Shown here piece after piece: positions 1-6,848 of a stretch of 8,757 nucleotides of DNA. How positions within the stretch are numbered: position 1 is the stretch's first letter; each line of letters opens with the position of its first letter. The stretch covers positions 1-8,757 of the forward strand of contig JAOZLO010000093.1 in NCBI GenBank assembly GCA_029934775.1, written 5' to 3'. Below the pieces are notes generated by a model. The model did not search any database and was not told where the DNA came from. It saw only the letters and a program-made list of their open reading frames with translations. The DNA is from Desulfocapsaceae bacterium (GTDB lineage Bacteria; Desulfobacterota; Desulfobulbia; Desulfobulbales; Desulfocapsaceae). A program made the position numbers and the translations under genes.

Positions 1-74
1 GACCACTTGTAGCGATAGGCGTTGATTGCGCTTGGCCTTATGTCGAATATCCAGGTATTCAAGTAAGCCCTTGA
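1..74 (+). CDS. possible C-terminal tail of an upstream gene (partial)
   Basis: Reading frame 3 is open from the window edge and encodes about 23 residues ending IGVDCAWPYVEYPGIQVSP before a TGA at 72-74. The other two forward frames stop within the first 25 bases. The residue mix is protein-like, and the end would leave about 375 bases before the next gene, a normal promoter-bearing gap. I do not recognise the family, and so short a tail could be open by chance. No terminator-like hairpin follows it. Confidence 0.3.
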   Translation, partial: PLVAIGVDCAWPYVEYPGIQVSP

Positions 75-328
75 CTTGTGGTGGTCTGTTTTGTAATTGT
101 TACTTCGCGGAATGCCAGTTTGCAGTTTGGACTGCCAGGACGAACTCAGCCATGATAATACCGCTGCTTTGCTGTTATGAAAATCCGGGTTACGGCAAGA
201 TTACCGGCTACATTTTTAAAGTACCCCTGCTTTCATCACAGAACTCCATTTTCATTTAAATGCTACCCTAAGGGCTCGAGTAAAAATAACTTCACATTTT
301 AAGCGCCGATGCATCCTGCCTGGCGGCG

Positions 329-358
329 TTGCGAAAGATCGGAATGTGCCCTTATATT
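329..358 (+). promoter_or_regulatory. candidate sigma-70-type promoter for the operon
   Basis: TTGCGA (329-334, 4 of 6 to the -35 consensus) and TATATT (353-358, 5 of 6 to the -10 consensus) are separated by 18 bases. Transcription would start near 365 and leave a leader of about 85 nucleotides before the HisD-like start at 450. The only support is motif match and location upstream of the first gene, so this is a candidate only. Confidence 0.3.
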
Positions 359-437
359 ACTGCTCTTTCGCGTCTTGTCAGGAAAGCGCTTCAACACTTA
401 AAATTTGCGAATTTATTTTTGCGCGAATCCCAAGACC

Positions 438-444
438 AAGGTGA
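438..444 (+). promoter_or_regulatory. ribosome binding site that sets the HisD-like start
   Basis: AAGGTGA lies 5 bases before the ATG at 450. The frame is open back to a TTG at 405, but that TTG has no purine-rich sequence before it. This site therefore favours the internal ATG. Confidence 0.6.
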
Positions 445-449
445 GAGAG

Positions 450-1790
450 ATGAGGGAAGATGTCCGTTTGCTCAGATTGCAGACATTATCAAGTGAGATG
501 AGGCAGCAACTACTGCTGCGAACTGAAAGCGATCTTGGGCGATACCTTGATAAAGCGAAATTAATCATTGAAGCTGTTAAAAAGGAAGGGGACAGAGCGC
601 TGGTTCGCTTCTGCCAGGATTTTGACAAGGCTCCTATTGAGATAAACACAATCAGGGTCAGTGAGGAAGAATTTGACCAGGCGCTGGCAGCGGTCCCTCA
701 GGATCTAATCGAAGCTATACGTTTTGCAACTGAAAGTATTCGTATCTTTCATCAATCCCAGATGCCGAAACCGATGCGAATGGAGGAAGTTCGGTCAGGG
801 GTGTTCTGTGGTGAAAAAACTTCTCCAATCCCTTCGGTGGCCTGTTATGTGCCCAGAGGTAAAGGCTCTTTCCCAAGTGTTCTCATGATGACAACCATTC
901 CGGCTATGGTTGCCGGAGTTGCCAAAATCTGTGTGCTCACCCCGCCCGGACCTGACGGCCGCGTAGACGATGCAACCCTGTTTGCAGCAAGAGAAGTGGG
1001 CATTACTGATGTATATAAATGCGGAGGTGCCCAGGCTGTAGCGGCAGTTGCCTTTGGTACGGACACTGTTCCTAAGGTTGATAAAATTGTTGGTCCGGGC
1101 AGCCCGTGGGTTGTCGCGGCAAAACGTTTACTGGCAGATGTTATTGACCCCGGCACGCCCGCTGGTCCCAGTGAGTCAATCGTATTTGCTGATAGTTCCG
1201 CAAATGGGGCCCTGGCTGGTCTTGACCTGATCATCGAGTCAGAACATGGGCCGGACTCCTCTGCGTACCTTGTGACCGATAGTGAAAAAGTGGCTCAGGA
1301 TGCGATGCAGGCAATTCCGGGATACTGGCAGATGCTGGGCGAAACCAGGCGGTCGTATTCACAGGATGTTCTCCGTGGTCCCCGAGGAGGAATTGTCCTT
1401 GCTCAAAATAGTCAGGACTGCATTGATTTCATTAATGACTATGCCCCCGAGCACTTGATGATACATAGCAGTGAGCCCTTTGCCTACCTCGGTTCAATCA
1501 CCAATGCCGGTGAGATTCTGCTTGGCGAGAATACACCACTATCTCTGGGTAACTACGTGCTTGGTCCCAACGCAGTGTTGCCGACTTCAGGGGCAGCTCG
1601 AATCCATTCACCCCTTGGAGTTTTCGATTTCCTCAAATCAACAGGTATAGGTTATGTTACTTCGCCGGCTTACGAAACTTTGGCAAAACATACCCATACT
1701 TTGGCAACGTATGAAGGCTTTGACGGACATGCCCTTGCCGTTTCCGGACTGCGAAACAAGATCAGCCAGCAAAAGGAGTCTAGCCAATGA
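450..1790 (+). CDS. HisD-like NAD-dependent alcohol/aldehyde dehydrogenase (not biosynthetic HisD)
   Basis: The 446-residue cytoplasmic protein is close to the usual HisD length and belongs to the histidinol dehydrogenase superfamily. Family enzymes oxidise a primary alcohol through an aldehyde to a carboxylate with two NAD+. Visible family blocks are CGGAQAVAAVAFGT (191-204), VGPGSPWVVAAKRLL (214-228), AGPSES (238-243), the catalytic pair APEHL with E334/H335, GNYVLGPNAVLPTSG (367-381) and YEGFDGHALAV with H427. Aligned by eye to E. coli HisD, the zinc-ligand positions Q259/H262/D360/H419 read E263/H266/N368/H427, and H367 reads A375. GPGN also reads GPGS. These changes, and the lack of other biosynthetic his genes in the window, argue against histidinol as substrate. 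The HisD-like sulfopropanediol dehydrogenase HpsN is a precedent for such a change of substrate. The ATG at 450 was chosen for its ribosome binding site over TTG 405. The stop overlaps the next start (ATGA). Family assignment is secure; the substrate is unknown. Confidence 0.9.
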   Translation: MREDVRLLRLQTLSSEMRQQLLLRTESDLGRYLDKAKLIIEAVKKEGDRALVRFCQDFDKAPIEINTIRVSEEEFDQALAAVPQDLIEAIRFATESIRIFHQSQMPKPMRMEEVRSGVFCGEKTSPIPSVACYVPRGKGSFPSVLMMTTIPAMVAGVAKICVLTPPGPDGRVDDATLFAAREVGITDVYKCGGAQAVAAVAFGTDTVPKVDKIVGPGSPWVVAAKRLLADVIDPGTPAGPSESIVFADSSANGALAGLDLIIESEHGPDSSAYLVTDSEKVAQDAMQAIPGYWQMLGETRRSYSQDVLRGPRGGIVLAQNSQDCIDFINDYAPEHLMIHSSEPFAYLGSITNAGEILLGENTPLSLGNYVLGPNAVLPTSGAARIHSPLGVFDFLKSTGIGYVTSPAYETLAKHTHTLATYEGFDGHALAVSGLRNKISQQKESSQ

Positions 1791-2578
1791 GCCCTGGCAG
1801 AACTCTATCTGCTGTATCTGTCGATTTTAGCCTGGTGGGGAAAAAAACACTGGTTACTGGAGCCTCGGGAGGAATAGGCCGGGCCCTGGCAATGGGTCTT
1901 GCAGGGGCGGGTGCTAAAGTCATTCTTGCGGGCAGGAATAAGGTACAACTTATCGCTGTTGCAGAGGAATTCCACGCTGACTGGGCTAAGCCAACTGTGC
2001 TTGAACTTGATGTGAAAGCATTTGACAAATCGTCCAAAATCATGGAAAAATGCTGCCAGGAAGTCGGAGGGTTGGATATTCTGGTAAACAATGCCGGCTA
2101 TGAATGTGTTACAGATTCACTGGAGGTAACGCCTTCGCTTTGGGATACTATTCTCGATACCAACCTGAAAGGTGCCTTCTTTATGGCTCAGACAGCCGCC
2201 AAAATCATGTTGACCAACGATGGTGGCAGTATTGTTAATGTTTGCTCATTGAGCTCCAGTGTTGGTATTCCTACAGCTGCCCCGTATACCAGTTCTAAAA
2301 GTGGACTTTTAGGCTTAACCCGCGCCCTGTCCTCGGAATGGGCTCCGAGAGGTATCCGGGTCAATGCCATTGCACCGGGTTATTTCCGTACCGCAATGAC
2401 TGATGCCTTTTTCAAGGATACAGATTGGGCTGAGGCCATGCTGAATAAAATTCCACTTGGCCGATTTGGTCAGGTGGAAGATCTTGCAGGGGCCGTAGTT
2501 TTTTTCTGTAGTTCCGCTGCGAAATACATCACCGGCCAGATGTTAACTATTGACGGGGGTTACTTGGCATCCATTTAG
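1787..2578 (+). CDS. short-chain dehydrogenase/reductase (SDR), FabG/gluconate 5-dehydrogenase-like
   Basis: The 263-residue protein is a typical classical SDR, a cytoplasmic NAD(P)-dependent oxidoreductase that interconverts a secondary alcohol and a ketone. It shows the cofactor glycine motif TGASGGIG (24-31), NNAG (101-104), the catalytic asparagine N126, and the triad S154, Y167, K171 with the expected 13- and 4-residue spacings. The C-terminal ITGQMLTIDGGY block is also present. GRN at 49-51, after the second strand, is the kind of sequence seen in NADP(H)-preferring members, but the cofactor is not settled. The FSLVGK opening resembles gluconate 5-dehydrogenase-type SDRs. The start overlaps the HisD-like stop, and AAGGAG lies at 1773-1778, so translational coupling is likely. 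SDR substrate cannot be read from sequence; context suggests a hydroxylated intermediate shared with the HisD-like enzyme. Confidence 0.92.
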   Translation: MSPGRTLSAVSVDFSLVGKKTLVTGASGGIGRALAMGLAGAGAKVILAGRNKVQLIAVAEEFHADWAKPTVLELDVKAFDKSSKIMEKCCQEVGGLDILVNNAGYECVTDSLEVTPSLWDTILDTNLKGAFFMAQTAAKIMLTNDGGSIVNVCSLSSSVGIPTAAPYTSSKSGLLGLTRALSSEWAPRGIRVNAIAPGYFRTAMTDAFFKDTDWAEAMLNKIPLGRFGQVEDLAGAVVFFCSSAAKYITGQMLTIDGGYLASI

Positions 2579-2615
2579 GGGACAACTATCCTCCAGTCAG
2601 GTAAAAACAGAATCC

Positions 2616-3713
2616 ATGAAAAATATTTCCCCCGTGGTGGAACTTATTGATGTTTCTAAACGTTTTGGAAAAATCACCGCCGTGGGCAATGTAAACTTTT
2701 CTTTGTCTAAGGGGGCGGTGTTGACTATCCTCGGTCCGAGCGGTTGTGGGAAAACCACCCTGCTGCGGATGATCGCCGGTTTCGAATCTCCTACCACCGG
2801 TAAAATCCGTATTAATGGCAAGCCAGTCCAGGCTGTGCCGCCGTATAGGCGCTCCATTGGTATGGTTTTTCAGAACCTTGCCTTATTTCCCCATATGACA
2901 GCCGGTGAAAATATTGCTTACCCGCTCAAGATGCGCCGGTTTCCCCCGCAGGATATTCCAGAACTTGTTGAGAGGTACCTTGGTATTGTGCGGTTGACCG
3001 GTATGGAAGATCGGCGGATTCATCAATTATCAGGCGGGCAGCAGCAACGGGTGGCTATTGCTCGTGCTCTCTCTTTCAATCCGGACCTGCTTCTCCTTGA
3101 TGAGCCTCTTTCAGCATTGGATAAGAAACTGCGGGAAGAAATGCAGTTGGAATTCAGAAGGATTCAACAGAAAATCGGCGTTACCACTATCAACGTCACC
3201 CATGATCAGCGAGAGGCTCTGGTCATGTCTGATGAGATAATTGTCATGGCCGACGGTGTCATCCAGCAGTCGGCTGATCCGGTTTCCCTGTATCGTCAGC
3301 CCAGTAATAAGTTTGTTGCCAGCTTCATAGGGCTGACCTCCCTGATGAAAGGCACGGTGGACCAGATCGAAGGAACTACAGTGAAATTCAATGTGAATAC
3401 AACCAGTCTGTGGGGCCAGACCAGCAGTAAATTTCATATTGGAGAGTCTGTTGAAGGAGCCATTCGAGCCGAACAGGTACGGGTTCATACAGAGCAGACC
3501 AGGCCAGTGGGTATGGATAATGTACTGGACGGTGTAGTTGAGGAGCAGATTTTTGAAGGTGACAGAATGGTATACCAGATCCGATGCCCCGCTCTTGACT
3601 CTGCCCCCATATTCGTTTTCGATCATGATCCAGCTCATAACGTTTTGCACAGGCGGGGAGACAGAGTGGTATTAAGCTGGAACATAAGAGACCTGCTGGT
3701 GTATCCGGACTAG
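2616..3713 (+). CDS. ABC transporter ATPase, PotA-like (spermidine/putrescine-type importer)
   Basis: The 365-residue protein is a nucleotide-binding subunit that powers import through the two permeases encoded downstream. It has Walker A GPSGCGKT (40-47), Q-loop Q86, signature LSGGQ (138-142), Walker B LLLLDEP (158-164), D-loop SALD (166-169) and switch H196. A C-terminal extension from about 235 to 365 fits a TOBE regulatory domain, as in the PotA/FbpC/MalK group. ATG 2616 was chosen because ABC domain homology (VVELIDVSKRFGK) starts right after it. The frame extends back to a TTG at 2550, but that would overlap the SDR. The ribosome binding site is weak (AGG at 2598-2600, spacing 15), and the gene starts 37 bases after the SDR stop. 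Its TAG stop lies inside the CTAG target of the following element. The function call is strong; polyamine specificity is not established. Confidence 0.93.
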   Translation: MKNISPVVELIDVSKRFGKITAVGNVNFSLSKGAVLTILGPSGCGKTTLLRMIAGFESPTTGKIRINGKPVQAVPPYRRSIGMVFQNLALFPHMTAGENIAYPLKMRRFPPQDIPELVERYLGIVRLTGMEDRRIHQLSGGQQQRVAIARALSFNPDLLLLDEPLSALDKKLREEMQLEFRRIQQKIGVTTINVTHDQREALVMSDEIIVMADGVIQQSADPVSLYRQPSNKFVASFIGLTSLMKGTVDQIEGTTVKFNVNTTSLWGQTSSKFHIGESVEGAIRAEQVRVHTEQTRPVGMDNVLDGVVEEQIFEGDRMVYQIRCPALDSAPIFVFDHDPAHNVLHRRGDRVVLSWNIRDLLVYPD

Positions 3714-3857
3714 GAGCTTGTCCGAGAATGCATTTTTCCCCAACTCTTCGTTATTATATAAAAAATAATGCTCGTCATATCACATATATGTCTGTGCTTA
3801 TTTTTTATAAATGCCTCGATTTGAGAAAAAAATGCCTATTCTCGGACAAGCTCCTAG
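3710..3857. repeat. 4-bp target site duplication (CTAG) flanking the MITE-like element
   Basis: CTAG occurs at 3710-3713 and again at 3854-3857, exactly abutting the outer ends of the inverted repeats. The first copy contains the TAG stop of the PotA-like gene. Removing 3714-3857 restores an uninterrupted GGACTAGTAAATT junction with the same stop codon. A YTAR-type (CTAG) target is known for part of the IS5 family. Confidence 0.8.
3714..3853. mobile_element. palindromic MITE-like element, about 140 bp, IS5-type ends suspected
   Basis: The ends are perfect 16-bp inverted repeats, GAGCTTGTCCGAGAAT at 3714-3729 and its complement at 3838-3853. Pairing continues inward with GCATTTTT (3730-3737) against AAAAATGC (3828-3835) and TATAAAAAATAA (3757-3768) against TTATTTTTTATA (3798-3809). 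A central palindrome, ACATATATGT, lies at 3782-3791. The whole element is thus an imperfect palindrome with no transposase, flanked by CTAG duplications. This is the anatomy of a non-autonomous miniature inverted-repeat element. The ends and target resemble IS5-family elements, but the family call is by memory of end motifs and unverified. In RNA it would form a long hairpin between the ATPase and binding-protein genes. It is strikingly AT-rich in its core compared with the flanking genes. Confidence 0.8.
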
Positions 3858-3897
3858 TAAATTTTTGCAACAGAACAACCCAAGAACAACTGAACTC

Positions 3898-3905
3898 AGG
3901 AGGAG
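3898..3905 (+). promoter_or_regulatory. strong ribosome binding site of the binding-protein gene
   Basis: AGGAGGAG ends 4 bases before the ATG at 3910. It is the best Shine-Dalgarno in the window, as expected for a binding protein needed in excess. It decides against the upstream in-frame ATG at 3811, which lies inside the MITE-like element. Confidence 0.8.
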
Positions 3906-3909
3906 TATA

Positions 3910-5013
3910 ATGAACGACAAACAACGAAACAATTTGAACCTGACCAGGCGTGATTTCCTAGCCACTTCCGCAATACTGGCCGGAGGAGTGATGCTGGCGC
4001 CTGGCCTGGCCTGGGCCGCGCAGAAAAAACCCAAGGAGATTATAGTACGTGCCTGGGGTGGATCCTGGGGGGAAGCGCTCAAGGCAGGGGTTGCTGATGG
4101 TTTCAGCAAGGCCACAGGAATAAAAGTGAGGTTGGATTTCACTGAAGATAATGAAATCAAACCTAAAATCTGGGCAGCCGTTGATCAGGGTCGGGTACCG
4201 CCGATTCATGTAAACTGGGATACTACCACCAACGCCACTATCTCGGCCTTGCGGGGGGTGACAGTGGATCTCAGTGATCTGAGCAACTTGAAAGGTCTGC
4301 TTCCACTGGCAAAACCGGTAGGCCTTGAAGGGTATCCCCTGGTTAACACCTACGCTTATGTCTATGTCTGTGCGTATCGTACTGAAGCCTTCCCCGAGGG
4401 ACCTCCCAAATCCTGGAACGTGCTGCTTGACCCGAAATTCAAGGGCAGGGTAGCTCTCTATGATGATGGTATCGGTTTTAATCCGATCTCCGTTATTGTC
4501 GGGGGCGGTAGTTTTGCTGATATCCCGGATAATATGGAGCCAGGTTATGAGTTTTATCGCAAGTTAAAAGCCAACAAACCTCTGCTTGGAGAAGATGCGG
4601 ATTTTACCACCTGGTTCCAGAAAGGAGAGATTGATCTGGCCTGTACTATCAGCGTCAACGCCCGCGCTGCCAAACAGAGCGGGATAGACGTGGCATGGAC
4701 AGTTCCGAAAGAAGGCTGCAAGGTAGATACAGACGGGTTGTGGGTTCCCAAAGGGCTGCCGGCAAATGAGGAATACTGGGCCAAGGAATTCATCAACTTT
4801 GCTCTTACCAGAGATGCTCAGCAAAAGTGGTGCTCAATGCTCGGTCTTCCTCCTGTCTTCCCTGGTATTGATCCGCCTGCTGACCTGGTCGGGGACGTTT
4901 CCTATCCCACCAAACCAGAAGACTTTGAAAAACTTATCCGGGTTCCGTCAAAGATCCTTGTGGAAAACCAGCCAAAATGGTTTGCCAAGTTCAATGAAAT
5001 ATTTCAGGGGTGA
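3910..5013 (+). CDS. Tat-exported ABC substrate-binding protein, PotD-like
   Basis: The 367-residue periplasmic binding protein is of the spermidine/putrescine (PotD/PotF, extracellular solute-binding family 1) type. The N-terminus has a twin-arginine motif TRRDFLA (12-18), a hydrophobic stretch to about residue 33 and a cleavage site near AWAAQ (34-38). Export folded through Tat is therefore predicted. The mature part begins with the typical IIVRAWGGSWGEALKAGV strand-helix. It shows the family's WNVLLDPKFKGRVALYDD segment and a late VAWTVPKEG...GLWVPKG block that corresponds to the PotD region around the ligand-binding tryptophan and aspartate. It lies within the transporter set and should deliver the ligand to the two permeases. 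The start is fixed by AGGAGGAG. PotD-like proteins bind many ligands besides polyamines, so the ligand is open. The region between the ATPase stop and this start is mostly the inserted element. Confidence 0.9.
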   Translation: MNDKQRNNLNLTRRDFLATSAILAGGVMLAPGLAWAAQKKPKEIIVRAWGGSWGEALKAGVADGFSKATGIKVRLDFTEDNEIKPKIWAAVDQGRVPPIHVNWDTTTNATISALRGVTVDLSDLSNLKGLLPLAKPVGLEGYPLVNTYAYVYVCAYRTEAFPEGPPKSWNVLLDPKFKGRVALYDDGIGFNPISVIVGGGSFADIPDNMEPGYEFYRKLKANKPLLGEDADFTTWFQKGEIDLACTISVNARAAKQSGIDVAWTVPKEGCKVDTDGLWVPKGLPANEEYWAKEFINFALTRDAQQKWCSMLGLPPVFPGIDPPADLVGDVSYPTKPEDFEKLIRVPSKILVENQPKWFAKFNEIFQG

Positions 5014-5043
5014 TTATCTCTGCATTGTTAAACTTTTTTCAGT

Positions 5044-5066
5044 CCCGGCACTGTAGCAGTGTCGGG
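5044..5066 (+). terminator. intercistronic hairpin after the binding-protein gene (weak terminator or RNA stabiliser)
   Basis: CCCGGCACTG (5044-5053) pairs fully with CAGTGTCGGG (5057-5066), with one G-U pair and a three-base TAG loop. It is followed only by CTTTAAT, a poor U-tract. Such stem-loops after binding-protein genes commonly protect the upstream mRNA or allow partial read-through, giving more binding protein than permease. The predicted GTG start of the next gene (5059) lies inside the 3' arm. Confidence 0.6.
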
Positions 5067-6042
5067 CTTTAATGATCGAGTGGGTACCCCTTTGGCATCA
5101 GCAAAACAATCTTCTCAGTTTCCGGTCAGATGGCGCATTTTGGATGCTGCTGAACGCATCGCCGCTTTGATCTGGCCTCGATCATTGTACCCATACACCG
5201 GTTACCTGCTCCTGGTACCGGCTCTACTACTGGTGTTTGTTCTGGTTATTGGCCTTGTCTATATCGGCGGCTACAGTCTGCATGAACTTGACCTTAGCAA
5301 CTACAGACTGAAAGAGTCTTTCAGTCTGACCAACTACTACACGGCATTTACAAGCGCTACATACCGAACTGTTCTTTTGAGATCGATTTATGCCTCACTC
5401 CTGGTGACGGTAATTACTATTTTCCTCGCCTTTCCCTACGCCTATCTCATGGTACGGGCAAGGCGGGCAATGACTAGGAAATTTCTGCTGATCAGCCTCT
5501 TCCTGCCCTTTTTTATCGGACAAATTGTCCGTGCATATGGCTGGCTCATAATCCTTGGTAAGGAAGGATTGCTGAACAATATTATCGGCTTCTTTGGGTT
5601 TTCTCCTTTGAAACTCATCTATAATTATCCCGCCGTAATTCTTGGTCTGGTTCAATATATGCTGCCCTTTGGCGTATTGCTGCTCGCTCCTGCCATCACC
5701 GCCATCAGTAGAGACGTGGAACTGGCATCTGAGAGCCTGGGTGCACACTGGTGCCGGACTTTCATACATATTGTCCTTCCCCTGGCAAAACCCGGTCTTG
5801 TCGGTTCATCTGTCGTTATTTTCACCCTTACACTAACAGACTTTGCCATGCCTGAAATCCTCGGAGGGGGGACCACTGATTTCATTGCCAACTCTATTTA
5901 TGACGGTTTTTTTCAGCTGTCGAACTCCGGCCTTGGAGCAGCACTTTCCATGATTCTGGTCACCCTGGGTACTGCTTTTGTCGTGGTAATTTTTTCCATT
6001 GCCGGCACCGGTACGCTTGGTTTCTCCAAGGGGGCAGAGTGA
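5059..6042 (+). CDS. ABC transporter permease, PotB-like
   Basis: The protein, up to 327 residues, is an inner-membrane permease of the binding-protein-dependent (MetI/PotB) fold. Hydrophobic segments are visible near 48-70, 103-132, 142-166, 190-214, 245-265 and 293-318. The cytoplasmic EAA-type loop is at about 221-241 (ELASESLGA...FIHIVLP) and contacts the ATPase. The start is uncertain: GTG 5059 has no good Shine-Dalgarno and sits in a hairpin. In-frame GTG 5080, TTG 5092 or TTG 5141 would shorten the poorly conserved, non-membrane N-terminus without touching the first membrane helix. The 3' end overlaps the next gene by GTGA, suggesting coupled synthesis of the two permeases as a heterodimer. 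The role is secure; the substrate is unknown. Confidence 0.9.
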   Translation: MSGFNDRVGTPLASAKQSSQFPVRWRILDAAERIAALIWPRSLYPYTGYLLLVPALLLVFVLVIGLVYIGGYSLHELDLSNYRLKESFSLTNYYTAFTSATYRTVLLRSIYASLLVTVITIFLAFPYAYLMVRARRAMTRKFLLISLFLPFFIGQIVRAYGWLIILGKEGLLNNIIGFFGFSPLKLIYNYPAVILGLVQYMLPFGVLLLAPAITAISRDVELASESLGAHWCRTFIHIVLPLAKPGLVGSSVVIFTLTLTDFAMPEILGGGTTDFIANSIYDGFFQLSNSGLGAALSMILVTLGTAFVVVIFSIAGTGTLGFSKGAE

Positions 6043-6839
6043 GTGGTTCCAGGAGCAAAGCGACTGTTCTGTGGGCTATTGTCTGGTTTGACTTGATCCT
6101 GCTCAGTCTGCCAACCATTATCATTTTTGGTGCCTCGTTTACCACGGGGGATATCGTCCAGTTTCCGCCCGAGGGGTTCTCTTTGAAATGGTACAGCAAA
6201 CTCTGGCTCCTGGATGATTTCAAGGCAGCATTTTTTAGAACATTTTATGTCTCACTTATCTGCACAGCAGTGAGTATTCCCGCCGGAACTCTGGCAGCTA
6301 TAGCTCTTTCCAGGTATCGTATCCGTTTTTATACAGGACTCCAGGTTTACCTTCTTCTGCCTTTTACTATTCCCCTGGTGGTGTCCGGCCTGGGCATGAT
6401 GATTTTTTTCGGTGAGATCCGAATTCTCGGTCAGTTGTGGCCGGTGGGAATCGGCCTCTGTATAATTAACCTTCCTTTTATGATCTGGGCCGTAAGCGCT
6501 TCTGTCAACGGTCTTGATGATCAGTTGGAGAATGCTGCGGCTAATTGCGGTGCCCCCCCACTGCAGGCTTTTCTCACAGTTACACTACCCGGAGTCATGC
6601 CCGGAGTAATTACCGGAGCGCTGCTGATGTTTATTCTGGCTTTTAATGAATTTCTTGTCAGTCTTTTTCTTACCGATGCCCGGATTGTTACCCTTCCGGT
6701 ATCGATCTATAATTCCATCCGCAGCGTTATAACACCAGATCTTGCAGCTGTGTCGGCTGTATATATAATCATCGCCTTTATAGCTGTTCTTTTACTGGAT
6801 AAGCTGGTTGGGTTGGAGCTGTTTCTAAAATCGAAATAG
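6039..6839 (+). CDS. ABC transporter permease, PotC-like
   Basis: The 266-residue inner-membrane protein is the usual size for PotC. Membrane segments are visible near 10-34, 68-91, 101-125, 135-157, 185-208 and 238-260. The EAA loop is ENAAANCGA (164-172) followed by TLPGVMPG, which couples to the PotA-like ATPase. GTG 6039 overlaps the previous stop (GTGA) and is preceded by AAGGGG at 6028-6033, a good binding site. It completes an ATPase, binding protein and two-permease importer. The next gene begins only 9 bases after its stop, and that stop overlaps the next gene's AGGT binding site. Confidence 0.92.
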   Translation: MSGSRSKATVLWAIVWFDLILLSLPTIIIFGASFTTGDIVQFPPEGFSLKWYSKLWLLDDFKAAFFRTFYVSLICTAVSIPAGTLAAIALSRYRIRFYTGLQVYLLLPFTIPLVVSGLGMMIFFGEIRILGQLWPVGIGLCIINLPFMIWAVSASVNGLDDQLENAAANCGAPPLQAFLTVTLPGVMPGVITGALLMFILAFNEFLVSLFLTDARIVTLPVSIYNSIRSVITPDLAAVSAVYIIIAFIAVLLLDKLVGLELFLKSK

Positions 6840-6848
6840 GTATTATCG

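Larger units (their letters stand above)
75..449. other. intergenic region, probable operon leader
   Basis: I see no convincing gene in this 375-base stretch. The open frame at 26-259 has an atypical, cysteine- and serine-rich composition, no ribosome binding site and no recognisable domain. The stretch has one fair sigma-70-like promoter candidate (329-358) and a weaker one with TTGACT at 71-76 and TGTAAT at 92-97, whose 15-base spacer is short. It also has a GC-rich patch at about 301-334 and the palindrome AAGCGCTT at 384-391, which could be a regulator site. No tRNA, riboswitch core or strong terminator was recognised. Confidence 0.5.

Noticed and set aside
26..259. Small open frame of 77 codons in the upstream region
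   Set aside because: It has no ribosome binding site, no recognisable domain and low-quality residue composition. It also overlaps the more plausible frame-3 tail.
320..335. Sigma-54 promoter resemblance at TGGCGGCGTTGC
   Set aside because: The spacing between the GG and GC elements is about 3 bases too short for a -24/-12 promoter.
405..449. TTG start giving a 15-residue longer HisD-like protein
   Set aside because: It has no ribosome binding site, whereas AAGGTGA sits 5 bases before ATG 450. The extra residues are not part of the family's usual N-terminus.
450..1790. Annotation as histidine-biosynthesis hisD, with 6849-8099 as hisB, in a his operon
   Set aside because: No other his gene is present, the neighbours are a transporter and an SDR, and both proteins have altered key residues (zinc ligands and H367 equivalent in one, split metal motifs and tandem duplication in the other).
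3111..3650. Long antisense open frame of 179 codons opposite the ATPase gene
   Set aside because: It is the shadow of a conserved ABC ATPase gene with intact motifs. It has no family resemblance of its own.
3811..3909. ATG 3811 as the start of the binding protein
   Set aside because: It lies inside the MITE-like element and would put 33 residues before the Tat signal. ATG 3910 has the strong AGGAGGAG site and places the RR motif at a normal distance.
5395..5769. Antisense open frame opposite the first permease
   Set aside because: It is a shadow of a membrane protein gene with low-complexity, polar composition and no domain.
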